Source: an uncultured Clostridia bacterium
GTDB lineage: Bacteria > Bacillota > Clostridia > Oscillospirales > Ruminococcaceae
NCBI GenBank assembly: GCA_947629785.1
Contig: CANRFB010000014.1
Location: forward strand, 1 to 49,492
DNA: 49,492 bases
Direction of reading: 5' to 3'
In this document: positions 49,280-49,492 of the stretch, in pieces
Position numbering within the stretch: the stretch's first letter is position 1
How the letters are laid out: every line of letters begins with the position of its first letter
The notes under the pieces: generated by a model
What the model was told of the DNA's origin: nothing
What the model saw: only the letters and a program-made list of their open reading frames with translations
Database searches by the model: none
Translations under genes and position numbers: made by a program

Positions 49280-49492
49280 TCAGTCGTTCCTCGGTCTGCT
49301 GCGTACAAAGTGCTTTCTGGTGGATTTTTCGGTATACATCAGGTCGTCGGAAAGTTTTATCATGTCGTCAACATTGAAGTTTTCGGGCTGACGGCAGGTT
49401 ATTCCTATGCTTGCCTCGACCTTATAAGGTTTACCCGCTTCATTATTATAATTTTCAAGGTATTCATCGAAACGCTTTCTGAAATTTTCGGA
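49280..49492 (-). CDS. C-terminal part of a GGDEF domain protein (cut by the window edge)
   Basis: The last 70 codons and the TGA stop (49280-49282) are visible, and the start lies beyond the right edge. Translation of the minus strand gives a GGDEF C-terminal pattern: KVEASIGITC, then DDMIKLSDDLMYTEKSTR, corresponding to the conserved SxG strand and the A/SDxxMYxxK helix. The GGDEF motif itself is outside the window, so activity cannot be judged. It is two bases upstream of maf. Confidence 0.78.
   Translation of the reverse strand, partial: SENFRKRFDEYLENYNNEAGKPYKVEASIGITCRQPENFNVDDMIKLSDDLMYTEKSTRKHFVRSRPRND

Overview
The window looks like chromosomal DNA of a low-to-mid GC Firmicute of the class Clostridia, most likely a gut member of the Oscillospiraceae/Ruminococcaceae (Ruminococcus or [Eubacterium] siraeum type). 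This is inferred from gene order and protein style: tig-clpP-clpX-lon, rplS-lepB-rbgA-rnhB-yraN, hprK-PHP-murB-rapZ-whiA-dnaE, a TIGR03960/TIGR03936 radical SAM pair and AGGAGG-type ribosome binding sites. I see no rRNA, tRNA, CRISPR array, phage or transposase gene. Almost all of the window is coding and most genes sit in tight operons.

Left part (1-2900): a compact peroxide-response operon on the + strand (glutathione peroxidase, a TSCPD protein, a small flavodoxin, an OhrR-type regulator carrying the sensor Cys15) is driven by a strong promoter with a perfect inverted repeat between -35 and -10. It converges on a YitT-family membrane protein.

2900-23400 is a long minus-strand housekeeping block. 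It holds protein quality control (lon alone; tig-clpP-clpX together, with a possible pseudoknot ahead of clpP), the rplS-lepB-rbgA-rnhB-yraN-thrC-phosphoesterase series behind a structured rplS leader, and a long run from tmk to the radical SAM pair. That run includes a DUF2156 protein, a DJ-1 protein, 5-formyl-THF cyclo-ligase, MltG, a U32 protein, a small membrane protein and an M50 protease. It is interrupted at 21475-21835 by a multi-hairpin element flanked by two identical 26-bp direct repeats.

23400-34700 is the least ordinary part. It has an 827-residue protein made of a flavodoxin domain plus a very long Pro/Ala-rich tail, divergent trmB and pyrE, an unrecognised 507-residue protein, an unrecognised 147-residue protein, and a four-gene set: ECF sigma factor, single-pass anti-sigma candidate, lipoprotein serpin, lipoprotein with a von Willebrand A domain. 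The last four look like one sigma-controlled cell-surface module.

34700-38580 holds an opposing c-di-GMP pair on the minus strand: a diguanylate cyclase whose N-terminus is a LacI/periplasmic-binding-type ligand domain without HTH, and a triple-PAS HD-GYP phosphodiesterase. 38600-46650 is the conserved hprK-PHP-murB-rapZ-whiA-dnaE operon, coupling carbon-catabolite signalling, cell-wall precursor synthesis and replication. The right end has a hairpin-rich gap, a CPBP membrane protease, an unrecognised 209-residue protein, maf, and the C-terminus of another GGDEF protein cut by the window edge.
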